Assembly: GCA_017471245.1 (NCBI GenBank)
Contig: JAFUVB010000019.1
Coordinates: forward strand, 1 to 64,000
Length of the DNA: 64,000 nucleotides
Source: Prevotella sp.
GTDB taxonomy: Bacteria; Bacteroidota; Bacteroidia; Bacteroidales; Bacteroidaceae
Direction: 5' to 3'
The position numbers and the translations under genes are program-made. Shown here one piece after another: positions 42,302 to 50,792 of this stretch. Every line of letters starts with the position of its first letter. Position 1 is the stretch's first letter. The notes beneath the pieces were generated by a model. The model had not been told where the DNA came from, searched no databases, and saw only the letters and a program-made list of their open reading frames with translations.

Positions 42302-44845
42302 TCAACCACAACGGCTCGCACCGCAATTGGTACAAATGAGGCAGCCTTCCTGATATACCAACGACTCATGACCGCAGTTCGGACACTTCTGTCCCTTAGC
42401 TTGCGTGCCGTCGCTCACATATTTCTTCAAGGCACGCTCCACTCCCACTTTCCACGTATTGATGCTTTCGCTCTTCAGCTGCAGCGAACTCACCAGACGA
42501 ATCACGTGCTCTATGGGCATGCGATAGCGCAACACGCCGGAGATGAGCTTGGCATAATTCCAGTATTCAGGATTGAATTTCTCGCTCAAACCTTCCACCG
42601 TGGTCTTATATCCGCGCTTGTTCTCAAACTGAAAGTCATAGCGCTTGGTGCCGTCTTCATTGGTCTGCTTGATGATTTTGCCCTTAACGACAGACTTGGG
42701 AAGCATGATTCCCTCCTCATCATCCTGAAGACCGGTGAAGATTTCGTATGGATATCCGTCGAGCAAGCCTACGAATGCCACCCATTTTTCTTTGTTATTC
42801 TGGAACCTTACCACATCACACTCCAATGTCTGCGGGCGTATTTCCGTCACTTCAGGGTGTTTGCAGGGTGCCGTTTCTTGCTTTGGCGCTTCCTTTTTCT
42901 TCTCATTCACCTGAATCATCACACCTGAGCGGCTTCCGTCACGATAAATCGTGCATCCTTTACAGCCGCTTTTCCATGCTTCCACATAGAGACGGTTCAC
43001 CAAAGCCTCGTCTACGTCGTTTGGAAGATTGACTGTAACGCTGATAGAATGGTCAACCCACTTTTGGATAGCGCCCTGCATCTTCACCTTCATCAGCCAA
43101 TCCACGTCGTTAGCTGTGGCTTTATAATAAGGAGAACGTGCCACGAGTTCGTCGATTTCCTCTTGAGTGTAGCGCTTTTCCGTATCGATTCCGTTGATCT
43201 TCATCCACTCCAGGAACTTCTTATGATAAACTATGTATTCCTCGAAAGAGTCTCCCACCTCGTCGACAAAGTCAACATGGGCGTTGGTATCATTAGGATT
43301 CACCTTGCGGCGACGCTTGTACACAGGAAGGAACACTGGCTCAATGCCGCTCGTGGTCTGAGTCATCAGCGATGTGGTTCCCGTTGGAGCGATGGTGAGA
43401 CATGCTATATTGCGGCGCCCATGCTTAACCATTTCATCGTACAACTGCGGATCGGCATCCTTGATGCGCAGGATGTAGGGATTGTTCTCTTCGCGCTTGG
43501 CATCGTAGATCTCAAATGCGCCGCGCTCTTTTGCCATGTTCACCGACGAAGCGTATGCTGCCAGGGCGAGCGTCTTATGCACGTTGACAGAGAAATCGGT
43601 TGCTTCCTGGGTGCCATATCGCAACAGCATTGCCGCAATCATGTCGCCTTCGGCAGTGATTCCTACTCCCGTGCGCCGCCCCATGGAGCTCTTGCGCTTG
43701 ATTTTCTCCCACAAATGATACTCTGCGCCCTTTACTTCCTTGCTTTGAGGGTCAAGAATCACCTTGTTCATTATCTGTTCGATCTTCTCTAACTCAAGAT
43801 CCACGATGTCGTCCATCAGTCGTTGCGCGCAACCCACGTGCTTCTTGAACAGCTCATAGTCGAAATAGGCTTCCGGCGTGAACGGATTCACCACGTAGCT
43901 ATACAGGTTGATGCTCAGCAAACGGCATGAATCATAGGGGCAGAGCGGGATTTCGCCGCACGGATTCGTGCTTACGGTGCGGAAACCGAGGTCGGCATAG
44001 CAGTCGGGAATGCTTTCTCGCAGGATAGTATCCCAGAAGAGCACGCCTGGCTCTGCGCTTTTCCATGCGTTGTGCACGATTTTCTCCCACAGCATCTTTG
44101 CCTTGATGGTCTTTTTCACCTCTGGATTGGCGGCATCAACGGGGAATTGCTGCACGTAGTCCTGATCTTCTATGGCGGCTCGCATGAATTCATCGTCGAT
44201 CTTAACGCTGACATTGGCTCCCGTTACCTTACCTTCGGTCATCTTGGCATCAATAAACGCCTCGCTGTCGGGGTGCTTTATGCCCACGCTGAGCATCAAA
44301 GCGCCGCGCCTTCCATCCTGTGCCACCTCGCGCGTACTATTACTATAGCGCTCCATAAATGGCACAAGACCCGTTGAAGTCAGTGCAGAATTGTTCACAG
44401 GAGAACCTTTCGGGCGGATGTGCGTTAGGTCGTGCCCCACTCCGCCGCGCCTTTTCATCAGCTGCACCTGCTCTTCGTCGATTCGCAAGATGGCTCCGTA
44501 GGAGTCGGCATCGCCATCCAAGCCGATCACAAAGCAGTTGCTCAACGACGCCACCTGAAAATTGTTGCCGATTCCAGTCATGGGACTGCCTGCAGGAACG
44601 ATGTATTTGAAATGATCCAGAAGACTAAATATTTCTTCTGCCGACATCGGATTCGCGTATTTTCGTTCTATCCGGGCAATCTCGTTGGCGATGCGCCAGT
44701 GCATTTCAGCAGGACTGCACTCGTAGATATTGCCGAAACTATCCTTCATGGCATACTTGTTGACCCACACGCGGGCAGCAAGCTCGTCGCCGTCGAAATA
44801 AGCCAGCGAGGCATTAAATGCCTCATCATAAGAGTAAGTTTTCAT
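42302..44845 (-). CDS. nrdJ: Adenosylcobalamin-dependent ribonucleotide reductase (class II)
   Basis: 847 residues. The reductase barrel includes SLSNCFVIG (active-site Cys), RRGGVGHDLTHIRPKGS, the NPCGEIPLCPYDSCRL motif and a thiyl-radical loop region. The C-terminal third has CKGCTIYRDGS. The tail is a zinc ribbon CPNCGHESL...CTNCGASRCG with redox cysteines. It makes deoxyribonucleotides with B12, without oxygen, which suits an anaerobe. There is no cobalamin riboswitch upstream. The leader (about 44846-44925) has a hairpin, GCCCTT 44874-44879 / AAGGGC 44894-44899, with an overlapping alternative CCCTTCGAAGGG. Confidence 0.95.
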   Translation of the reverse strand: MKTYSYDEAFNASLAYFDGDELAARVWVNKYAMKDSFGNIYECSPAEMHWRIANEIARIERKYANPMSAEEIFSLLDHFKYIVPAGSPMTGIGNNFQVASLSNCFVIGLDGDADSYGAILRIDEEQVQLMKRRGGVGHDLTHIRPKGSPVNNSALTSTGLVPFMERYSNSTREVAQDGRRGALMLSVGIKHPDSEAFIDAKMTEGKVTGANVSVKIDDEFMRAAIEDQDYVQQFPVDAANPEVKKTIKAKMLWEKIVHNAWKSAEPGVLFWDTILRESIPDCYADLGFRTVSTNPCGEIPLCPYDSCRLLSINLYSYVVNPFTPEAYFDYELFKKHVGCAQRLMDDIVDLELEKIEQIMNKVILDPQSKEVKGAEYHLWEKIKRKSSMGRRTGVGITAEGDMIAAMLLRYGTQEATDFSVNVHKTLALAAYASSVNMAKERGAFEIYDAKREENNPYILRIKDADPQLYDEMVKHGRRNIACLTIAPTGTTSLMTQTTSGIEPVFLPVYKRRRKVNPNDTNAHVDFVDEVGDSFEEYIVYHKKFLEWMKINGIDTEKRYTQEEIDELVARSPYYKATANDVDWLMKVKMQGAIQKWVDHSISVTVNLPNDVDEALVNRLYVEAWKSGCKGCTIYRDGSRSGVMIQVNEKKKEAPKQETAPCKHPEVTEIRPQTLECDVVRFQNNKEKWVAFVGLLDGYPYEIFTGLQDDEEGIMLPKSVVKGKIIKQTNEDGTKRYDFQFENKRGYKTTVEGLSEKFNPEYWNYAKLISGVLRYRMPIEHVIRLVSSLQLKSESINTWKVGVERALKKYVSDGTQAKGQKCPNCGHESLVYQEGCLICTNCGASRCG

Positions 44846-44927
44846 ATTTAACGTATAATATTTCGTTTTTTGCGCCCTTCGAAGGGGTTCTCCAAGGGCA
44901 GTTATTGCTTCTCTGTGAAATCACTTG

Positions 44928-44935
44928 CAAAGATA
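44928..44935 (-). promoter_or_regulatory. -7 box for nrdJ-folB
   Basis: CAAAGATA (TATCTTTG on the minus strand) matches TAnnTTTG. It gives a leader of about 80 nt that contains two mutually exclusive small hairpins. Confidence 0.6.
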
Positions 44936-45106
44936 CAAGCATTTTTTCATAAAACGAAATAGTTTACCAAATAATTCTTCATTTTTACAAAGAAAGTTTT
45001 CCGTTTTGGAAAACTTTCTGATGAGCACCGCTAAAATAATTATCCGAAAACAACAATTCATCAAATCTTTTTGAATAAAACATTTTGTTTTTTGCAAGGT
45101 TTACAT

Positions 45107-45114
45107 TATCTTTG
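45107..45114 (+). promoter_or_regulatory. -7 box for the nitroreductase gene
   Basis: TATCTTTG fits TAnnTTTG. A TTTG -33-like box lies at about 45089. The ATG is 23 nt downstream of the box. Confidence 0.65.
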
Positions 45115-45136
45115 CGGCGATTAATAAAAACAGGAA

Positions 45137-45874
45137 ATGAAGAACTTAGAAAACCGAAGAACAATCAGGAAATATGCATCGCGCGAAGTAAGCGACGTGT
45201 TGCTGCACAGTTTGCTCTCGAAAGCTGAACGCACCCAAACCATGGGGAACCTTCAGCTCTACAGCGTCATCGTAACGCGCGATCCCGCCATGAAAGAGAA
45301 GCTCGCACCTGCCCATTTCAACCAGCCGATGGTGACACAGGCACCTGTTGTGCTCACGATATGTGCCGATTTCCGCCGCACAAGCCAATGGGCAAAATAC
45401 CGGAATGCAGAGCCTGGATACGACAATTTCCTCTCTTTCATCAACGCTGCCACCGATGCGCTGCTCTTCACGCAGACATTCTGCAACCTGGCAGAGGAGG
45501 AAGGACTGGGTTACTGCTATTTGGGAACCACCGTATACATGCCCGAACTGATCATCAAAACGCTCAAACTGCCCAAGCTGGTGATGCCCGTTGCCACCAT
45601 CACGCTGGGTTGGCCCGATGAAAATCCACCGCTTTCCGACCGTCTTCCGCTCATGTCGGTCGTGCATAACGAGACTTATCACGACTACACACGTAAAAAA
45701 ATAGACAAGTTCTATCATGAAAAGGAAAGCCTTCCCGCCAATCAGGAGTTTGTAAGAATTAACAAAAAAGAAACATTGGCGCAGGTGTTCACCGACATTC
45801 GGTATACCAAAAAGGACAACATTGCCATGTCTGAAGGTCTGCTGAATGCACTGAAACAACAAGGATTCCTATAA
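45137..45874 (+). CDS. Nitroreductase family protein
   Basis: 245 residues. FMN-binding nitroreductase fold: RRTIRKYASREVSDVLLHSLLSKAERTQTMGNLQLYSVIV at the N-terminus, QAPVVLTICADF, DALLFTQTFCNLAEEEGLGYCYLGT and VMPVATITLGWPDE. The last 50 residues extend past the usual core (KKIDKFYHEKESLP). It probably reduces nitro or quinone compounds with NAD(P)H. It is monocistronic, ended by the hairpin at 45947. Confidence 0.9.
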   Translation: MKNLENRRTIRKYASREVSDVLLHSLLSKAERTQTMGNLQLYSVIVTRDPAMKEKLAPAHFNQPMVTQAPVVLTICADFRRTSQWAKYRNAEPGYDNFLSFINAATDALLFTQTFCNLAEEEGLGYCYLGTTVYMPELIIKTLKLPKLVMPVATITLGWPDENPPLSDRLPLMSVVHNETYHDYTRKKIDKFYHEKESLPANQEFVRINKKETLAQVFTDIRYTKKDNIAMSEGLLNALKQQGFL

Positions 45875-45946
45875 AGCGACAGTCCATATATGACTCTTTT
45901 TCATGCAATAAGCACTTAGACATCCAAACAAAACATAAAACAAAAA

Positions 45947-45978
45947 GAAAGGAGCCCATCTCACGACGAGCTCCTTTC
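45947..45978 (+). terminator. Terminator after the nitroreductase gene
   Basis: 9-bp stem GAAAGGAGC (45947-45955) / GCTCCTTTC (45970-45978), 70 nt past the stop. A-rich on the left and T/C-rich at the right, so it may work in both directions. Confidence 0.7.
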
Positions 45979-46148
45979 AAAGTTTCATCATTATTTAAGA
46001 GAGAGTAATATTATAATATAATTATTTATTTGCGTTTTCAATGTCTTCCGTTATCACAACTTTTTGACCTTGTTCTATTATTAATACGTCAAAACTCGAA
46101 AAATGGGTACAAGTTACCGCTTTGTTTTATAATATATTAACGAAAAAG

Positions 46149-46177
46149 AAAAAAAATTGTAGCCAAAGCAACTACAA
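46149..46177 (-). terminator. Possible orphan terminator on the minus strand
   Basis: Stem TTGTAG 46157-46162 / CTACAA 46172-46177; on the minus strand it is followed by a run of eight T. No gene ends here. It may be a second stop for read-through from the MFS gene, or the end of an unseen small transcript. The rest of 45979-46278 is AT-rich and holds nothing else I recognise. Confidence 0.35.
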
Positions 46178-46278
46178 AGCTTTTACATTTGCATGAATAT
46201 GCCCCCGATTTTCATTACCGAAATAGAGCACATACGAAACACAATGTTCCCTATTTAGGAAAATCGCCACCTCTCATT

Positions 46279-46456
46279 CAAAACCTATGCTTTCGCCCTG
46301 CAAAACCTATGGTTTCATGCCGCAAAAGCTATGGTTTTGGGCTTCAAAAGCTATGGTTTCGGGGTTCAAAAGCTATGGTTTTAGCATGTGAAACCTATGG
46401 TATTGTGGGGTGAAAGCATAGGTTTTGCGGGGTGAAAGCATAGTTTTTGCAGCACG
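46279..46456. repeat. 22-23 bp palindromic intergenic repeat array (8 units)
   Basis: Largest array of the family. Cores run AAAACCTATGCTTT, AAAACCTATGGTTT, AAAAGCTATGGTTTT, AAAAGCTATGGTTT, AAAAGCTATGGTTTT, AAACCTATGGTATT, AAAGCATAGGTTTT and AAAGCATAGTTTTT, at steps of 22-23 bp. The first six read CTATGG, the last two the complement CATAGG, so orientation switches inside the array. It lies between convergent genes. Confidence 0.85.
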
Positions 46457-46524
46457 AGACATCTGCTCATGCAACATGACGACTAAAACAACAGACTGCA
46501 GGGAGGCATCTTCAGGGCAACAAA

Positions 46525-46552
46525 AAAGGATGCACCGTTGCGTGCATCCTTG
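46525..46552 (-). terminator. Rho-independent terminator of the MFS gene
   Basis: Stem AAGGATGCA / TGCATCCTT around a 7-nt loop; on the minus strand it is followed by TTTTTTG. It lies 9 nt past the MFS stop at 46561. Confidence 0.85.
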
Positions 46553-46560
46553 ATATGGTA

Positions 46561-48042
46561 TCATGCGGAATAATATTCTGCAATAATTGGCTTATACTTC
46601 GGAACAAGCGCCTTCATGATGAACCAGCCGATGAGATAAGCTACGGCGCAGAAACAGAACACCTGCATGTAGGCGGCAGGTTTGCCTTCGAAACCGAAGA
46701 ACGTATAGGCTGCACCCTGACCTTCGGCATAAGTGAACAGATTACCTGAGATCTTGTTGATGAGCATCGAGCCAAGACCGCCTGCCATCGCACCTATTCC
46801 GGTGATTGTGGCAATGGTTGACTTGGGGAACATATCTCCGACGGTGGAGAAAATGTTGGCACTCCATGCCTGATGACCAGCTCCGGCGAGACCAATGATA
46901 ATTGCAGGCCACCAAGCAGGGTCTATCGGGGAGTTCTGCCACATAGCCAACGGCTGGGCAAACAGGGCAAACAGCGGGAAGAAAGCGAAGATGAGCATGG
47001 CGAGCATACGACCTGCGTAGGGATTCATGCCGCGCTTTTCAACGAAGAGTTTTGGCAGATAGCCGCCGAAGATGCTCACTACGGTCACGATGAAATAGAG
47101 CGTGAAGATGAGCAACTGACCCATACTTGAGCTTGACTTGTAGCCAAACTGATCAGAGAAATAGGCCGGAGCCCAGAACAAATAGAACCACCACACACCG
47201 TCGGTCATAAATTTACCCACGATGAACGACCATGTCTGCTTGTAAGTAAAGCACTTTGCAAAGCTGATGGCGGGACCTTCGTCGTTGGCATTCTTCGGGT
47301 CTTCATCGGTCTCAACATCCTGATTGATGTAGGTAAGCTCTGCTGCGTTGACGTGCTTGCTCTTGTTTGGCTTGTCGTAAACGAACACCCAGAGTGCCAT
47401 CCACACAAAGCCCAGACCACCAATGATGATAAACGCCATCTCCCAACCGAAGGCTTCTGCCAATGGAGGAATACTGATGGGAGCTGCCAAAGCACCCACT
47501 GACGCACCGGCATTGAATATTGACGTGGCAAAGGCACGGTCTTTCTTGGGGAAATATTCTGCTGTTACCTTGATGGCTGCTGGGAAGTTGCCGCTCTCAC
47601 CCAATGCCAACACGGCGCGACAGAACAGGAACAGGTAAACGCTAACTGTGGCAATGCTCAGCGCGGTCATGCTTCCTGCCTCTACAGCCCGTAGTGCTGC
47701 CACGCTTTCAATGCCTACATATTTCATCGTTACCCAACCGCAAGCTGCATGCAAACATGCACCTAACGACCACACAAAGATAGCCCAAAGGTAGCCTTTT
47801 TTGGTTCCCATCCAGTCGATAAACTTACCTGCGAACAGGCAGAACACAGCATAGAGAATCGAGAATACCGACGTAATGGTTCCATAGTCGGCATCTGTCC
47901 AGTGGAATTCAGGAGCTATAAAGTCCTTCCACGTGAGCGAAAGGACCTGACGGTCCATATAGTTCACGGTCGTTGCGAAAAACAACATCGCACAAATAAT
48001 CCAACGGTAGTTGGTCATTTTCGTAGTTTGTACTGAACTCAT
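46561..48042 (-). CDS. MFS transporter, hexuronate/ACS (ExuT-like) type
   Basis: 493 residues with 12 predicted helices. The N-terminus WIICAMLFFATTVNYMDRQVLSLTWKDF and LGESGNFPAAIKVTAEYFPKKDRAFATSIFNAGASVGAL are typical of the anion:cation symporter family that includes ExuT (hexuronate) and DgoT. The cytoplasmic loop between helices 6 and 7 (NKSKHVNAAELTYINQDVETDEDPKNANDEG) is normal for the family. The substrate is probably a sugar acid; no uronate enzyme is adjacent to test that. It is a single gene with its own -7 box and terminator. Confidence 0.88.
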   Translation of the reverse strand: MSSVQTTKMTNYRWIICAMLFFATTVNYMDRQVLSLTWKDFIAPEFHWTDADYGTITSVFSILYAVFCLFAGKFIDWMGTKKGYLWAIFVWSLGACLHAACGWVTMKYVGIESVAALRAVEAGSMTALSIATVSVYLFLFCRAVLALGESGNFPAAIKVTAEYFPKKDRAFATSIFNAGASVGALAAPISIPPLAEAFGWEMAFIIIGGLGFVWMALWVFVYDKPNKSKHVNAAELTYINQDVETDEDPKNANDEGPAISFAKCFTYKQTWSFIVGKFMTDGVWWFYLFWAPAYFSDQFGYKSSSSMGQLLIFTLYFIVTVVSIFGGYLPKLFVEKRGMNPYAGRMLAMLIFAFFPLFALFAQPLAMWQNSPIDPAWWPAIIIGLAGAGHQAWSANIFSTVGDMFPKSTIATITGIGAMAGGLGSMLINKISGNLFTYAEGQGAAYTFFGFEGKPAAYMQVFCFCAVAYLIGWFIMKALVPKYKPIIAEYYSA

Positions 48043-48091
48043 TGTATTTAAATCTTTAATTTGTTTTGAGTATCAACAAGAAATAATGCTG

Positions 48092-48099
48092 CAAAATTA
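48092..48099 (-). promoter_or_regulatory. -7 box for the MFS gene
   Basis: CAAAATTA (TAATTTTG on the minus strand) matches TAnnTTTG, about 50 nt upstream of the ATG at 48042. Confidence 0.6.
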
Positions 48100-48145
48100 A
48101 TAAAAAAAAATGAAAGGATGCATAGAATCGGTAATATTTTTCATC

Positions 48146-50707
48146 TCAATCCTGATAATACACCCTCTTCACCCTGTTGCTTATGCCTGTGAGAACCTCG
48201 TATGGAATGGTGTCTAAGCAGTCAGAAAGCACAGTCACTGGCAGGTTCTCGCCGAATATTTCCACCGAATCACCTTCCTTACATGCTATGTCTGTCACAT
48301 CAATCAATGCCACATCCATACATATATTTCCAATATAAGGCGCCTTCTCTCCGTTGACCAGACAGTAGCATTTGCCACATCCCAGATGGCGGTTCAGCCC
48401 GTCGGCATATCCGATAGGTATGGCAGCGATGACGCTGTCCCTCGAAAGTTTCCCCTTGCGGCTATAGCCTACGGTCTCAGTAGCAGGGACATGGCGCAGC
48501 TGCAATATGGTTGTCTTCAGCGTAGACACAGTATGCAGCATCTGATTGTCGCGTGGATTCACGCCATAGAGACCAATTCCCAACCGGCACATATCCATTT
48601 GCCGCTCCGGGAAATGCTCTATCCCTGCCGAGTTGTTCATGTGGCGCAATATAGTATGTCCGAAGGCTGCCTGCAGTTTCTTGCTTCCTTCGTCAAAAAG
48701 CTTGAACTGACGTGCCGAGAACTGGTCGAAATCATCTGAATCGCTACCTACGAAGTGAGAAAACACCGATTTCGGGATGATGGCTTGTTGGTGTTTCAGG
48801 CGGTCAATCAGCTCATCCATGTCTGTCTGAGGATTAAATCCCAACCTGTGCATACCTGTATCCAGCTTGATATGTACCGGCCATCCCGTTATTCCCTCCT
48901 TTCGCGCAGCCTTGATCAGCGCATCAAGCAGGCGGAAAGAGTAGACTTCCGGTTCAAGATCATAGTCGAACATCGTCTTGAAGGATGTCATCTCAGGATT
49001 CATGATCATGATATTACTGGTGATACCGGCTTTTCTCAAGGTTACTCCTTCATCTGCCACGGCCACGGCGAGATAGTCTACGCGATGATCTTGTAGGGTT
49101 TTGGCAATCTCAACAGCACCGGCGCCATAGCCATCTGCCTTTATCATACACACCATCTTGGTGTCTCGCTTCAAGAAAGACCGATAATAGTTCAGGTTTT
49201 CTACTAACGCATTGAGGTTTACCTCAAGGATTGTTTCGTGAACCTTCTTTTCAAGCTGCTCCGTGATACGCTCAAAACCGAATCTTCGTGCGCCTTTCAA
49301 AAGAATAACCTCATTGCGCAACTCGCGGAACGCTGCCGACGTGAGGAACTCTTCAGTGGTCTGGAAAGCATATATCTTGACAGAACCCAGCTGCTTGGTA
49401 TGTTCTACGAGATATTTTGATATCTCGCTGCCTATTCCAATGAACTTATCCACTCCCCTGCCCTCGAGCAAAAGAACCACTTTCTCATATAGCGATTCGG
49501 CAGATTCACCACTTTGGTCAATGTCGCTTAATACGAGCGTGGTGCGCTGCTTCTTTGATGATGCTCCGTTTCCTGCCTCTTCGCCGTGCACTTCTTCTCT
49601 CCTGTTCATGAAATCAAGCGCAATGCTGAGCGAATTCACATCCGAATTATAGGAATCGTTTATCAGCGTACAGCCTCGTTGCCCCTCTTTCACTTCCAAG
49701 CGCATGGCTACTGGCTCAAGTGCAGGCATGCGCTCTGCCAGTTCTTCCATGCTTATCCCTAACTGCAATGCCGTTAATGCGCAAGTGACAGAGTTGTCTA
49801 CCGAAGCCTCATCTATAAACGGGATTTCATAAGCGCCCTTTTCACCTTTATATATATAATAAACCTTGGTGGAAAGGGCAGATTGTTCAACGCGCTCAAG
49901 ATAGAAGACAACATCCTTGTTCTCTCTCGACCAAGTGAGTTTTTCTCCTTTGTAGCCGCTCCTGCGCATACAGCGGCTCACGACAGCATCGTCGGAACAG
50001 TACACCACGGCAGAAGCATCGTGGAACAACAGCAGTTTCTCCGTGCATTTCTCTTCCAAAGAACGGAAGTTCTCCTGATGTGCGCTGCCTAAAGAAGTGA
50101 ATACTCCAATGGTTGGTTGGATGATGTCGCGCAGGGCATCCATCTCTCCTGGCTCACTGATACCAGCCTCGAACAATCCCACACGTGTGTTTTCATTGAG
50201 CAGCCAGACAGACAACGGCACTCCAATCTGTGAGTTAAAGCTCTTGGGCGAGCGGGTTACCGACAGCGGTTCCATCTGTTTCCTGCGCTCAGCATCACTC
50301 GAAAGACCCACTCCAGACAGCAATTGATACAGCCATTCCTTCACCATCGTCTTTCCATTACTGCCGGTGATACCCACAATAGGAATATTAAATTCATCAC
50401 GATGGCGCTCTGCCAGCCGTTGCAAAGCCTCCAACGGTTTCACCACTTTCAGGAAATTAGCCTTTGGATACACATCATCGGCATGCGCAGGAATTGTCTC
50501 AACGACGAAGTTTCGCACACCTCGGCGATACAAGTCGCCTATATATTTGTGTCCATCGTTTCTGTTTGTTCTCAATGCGAAGAAAAGCGTTTCCTCGGGA
50601 AAGCACAATGATCGGCTGTCGGTCAGCAGCCATCTGATAGAGGAATCTTGATTCCCATATCGGCGCGCGCCGATTAATGTCGTTATTTTCTCAATTGTAT
50701 AAGTCAT
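48146..50707 (-). CDS. murF-alr: Bifunctional MurF / alanine racemase
   Basis: 853 residues. The N-terminal half is MurF: GSNGKT (115-120) ATP loop, EAGISEPGEM, and the C-terminal ligase domain LINDSYNSDVNSL. The C-terminal half is a PLP-dependent alanine racemase: MVCMIKADGYGAGA with the PLP lysine at 523, HIKLDTGMHRLGF, and AIPIGYADGLNR. This fusion is standard in Bacteroidetes and couples D-Ala production to its use: D-Ala-D-Ala is added to the UDP-MurNAc-tripeptide. The promoter at 50746 makes it a single transcription unit. Confidence 0.95.
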   Translation of the reverse strand: MTYTIEKITTLIGARRYGNQDSSIRWLLTDSRSLCFPEETLFFALRTNRNDGHKYIGDLYRRGVRNFVVETIPAHADDVYPKANFLKVVKPLEALQRLAERHRDEFNIPIVGITGSNGKTMVKEWLYQLLSGVGLSSDAERRKQMEPLSVTRSPKSFNSQIGVPLSVWLLNENTRVGLFEAGISEPGEMDALRDIIQPTIGVFTSLGSAHQENFRSLEEKCTEKLLLFHDASAVVYCSDDAVVSRCMRRSGYKGEKLTWSRENKDVVFYLERVEQSALSTKVYYIYKGEKGAYEIPFIDEASVDNSVTCALTALQLGISMEELAERMPALEPVAMRLEVKEGQRGCTLINDSYNSDVNSLSIALDFMNRREEVHGEEAGNGASSKKQRTTLVLSDIDQSGESAESLYEKVVLLLEGRGVDKFIGIGSEISKYLVEHTKQLGSVKIYAFQTTEEFLTSAAFRELRNEVILLKGARRFGFERITEQLEKKVHETILEVNLNALVENLNYYRSFLKRDTKMVCMIKADGYGAGAVEIAKTLQDHRVDYLAVAVADEGVTLRKAGITSNIMIMNPEMTSFKTMFDYDLEPEVYSFRLLDALIKAARKEGITGWPVHIKLDTGMHRLGFNPQTDMDELIDRLKHQQAIIPKSVFSHFVGSDSDDFDQFSARQFKLFDEGSKKLQAAFGHTILRHMNNSAGIEHFPERQMDMCRLGIGLYGVNPRDNQMLHTVSTLKTTILQLRHVPATETVGYSRKGKLSRDSVIAAIPIGYADGLNRHLGCGKCYCLVNGEKAPYIGNICMDVALIDVTDIACKEGDSVEIFGENLPVTVLSDCLDTIPYEVLTGISNRVKRVYYQD

Positions 50708-50745
50708 TTTAATTCTATGACATTAGAAAAACCATAATTTGAATG

Positions 50746-50753
50746 CAAAGATA
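50746..50753 (-). promoter_or_regulatory. -7 box for murF-alr
   Basis: CAAAGATA (TATCTTTG on the minus strand) matches TAnnTTTG, 39 nt before the ATG at 50707. Confidence 0.6.
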
Positions 50754-50792
50754 AACCATCAAAATGACATTTGCAAACTTTCAGAAAGGAAT

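Noticed and set aside
46189-46413. 74-codon open frame on the plus strand
   Set aside because: Most of it simply translates the palindromic repeat array; no start signal and repetitive peptide.
46279-46456. CRISPR array
   Set aside because: Repeats follow each other every 22-23 bp with spacers of only 7-9 bases that are themselves similar; no cas genes nearby.
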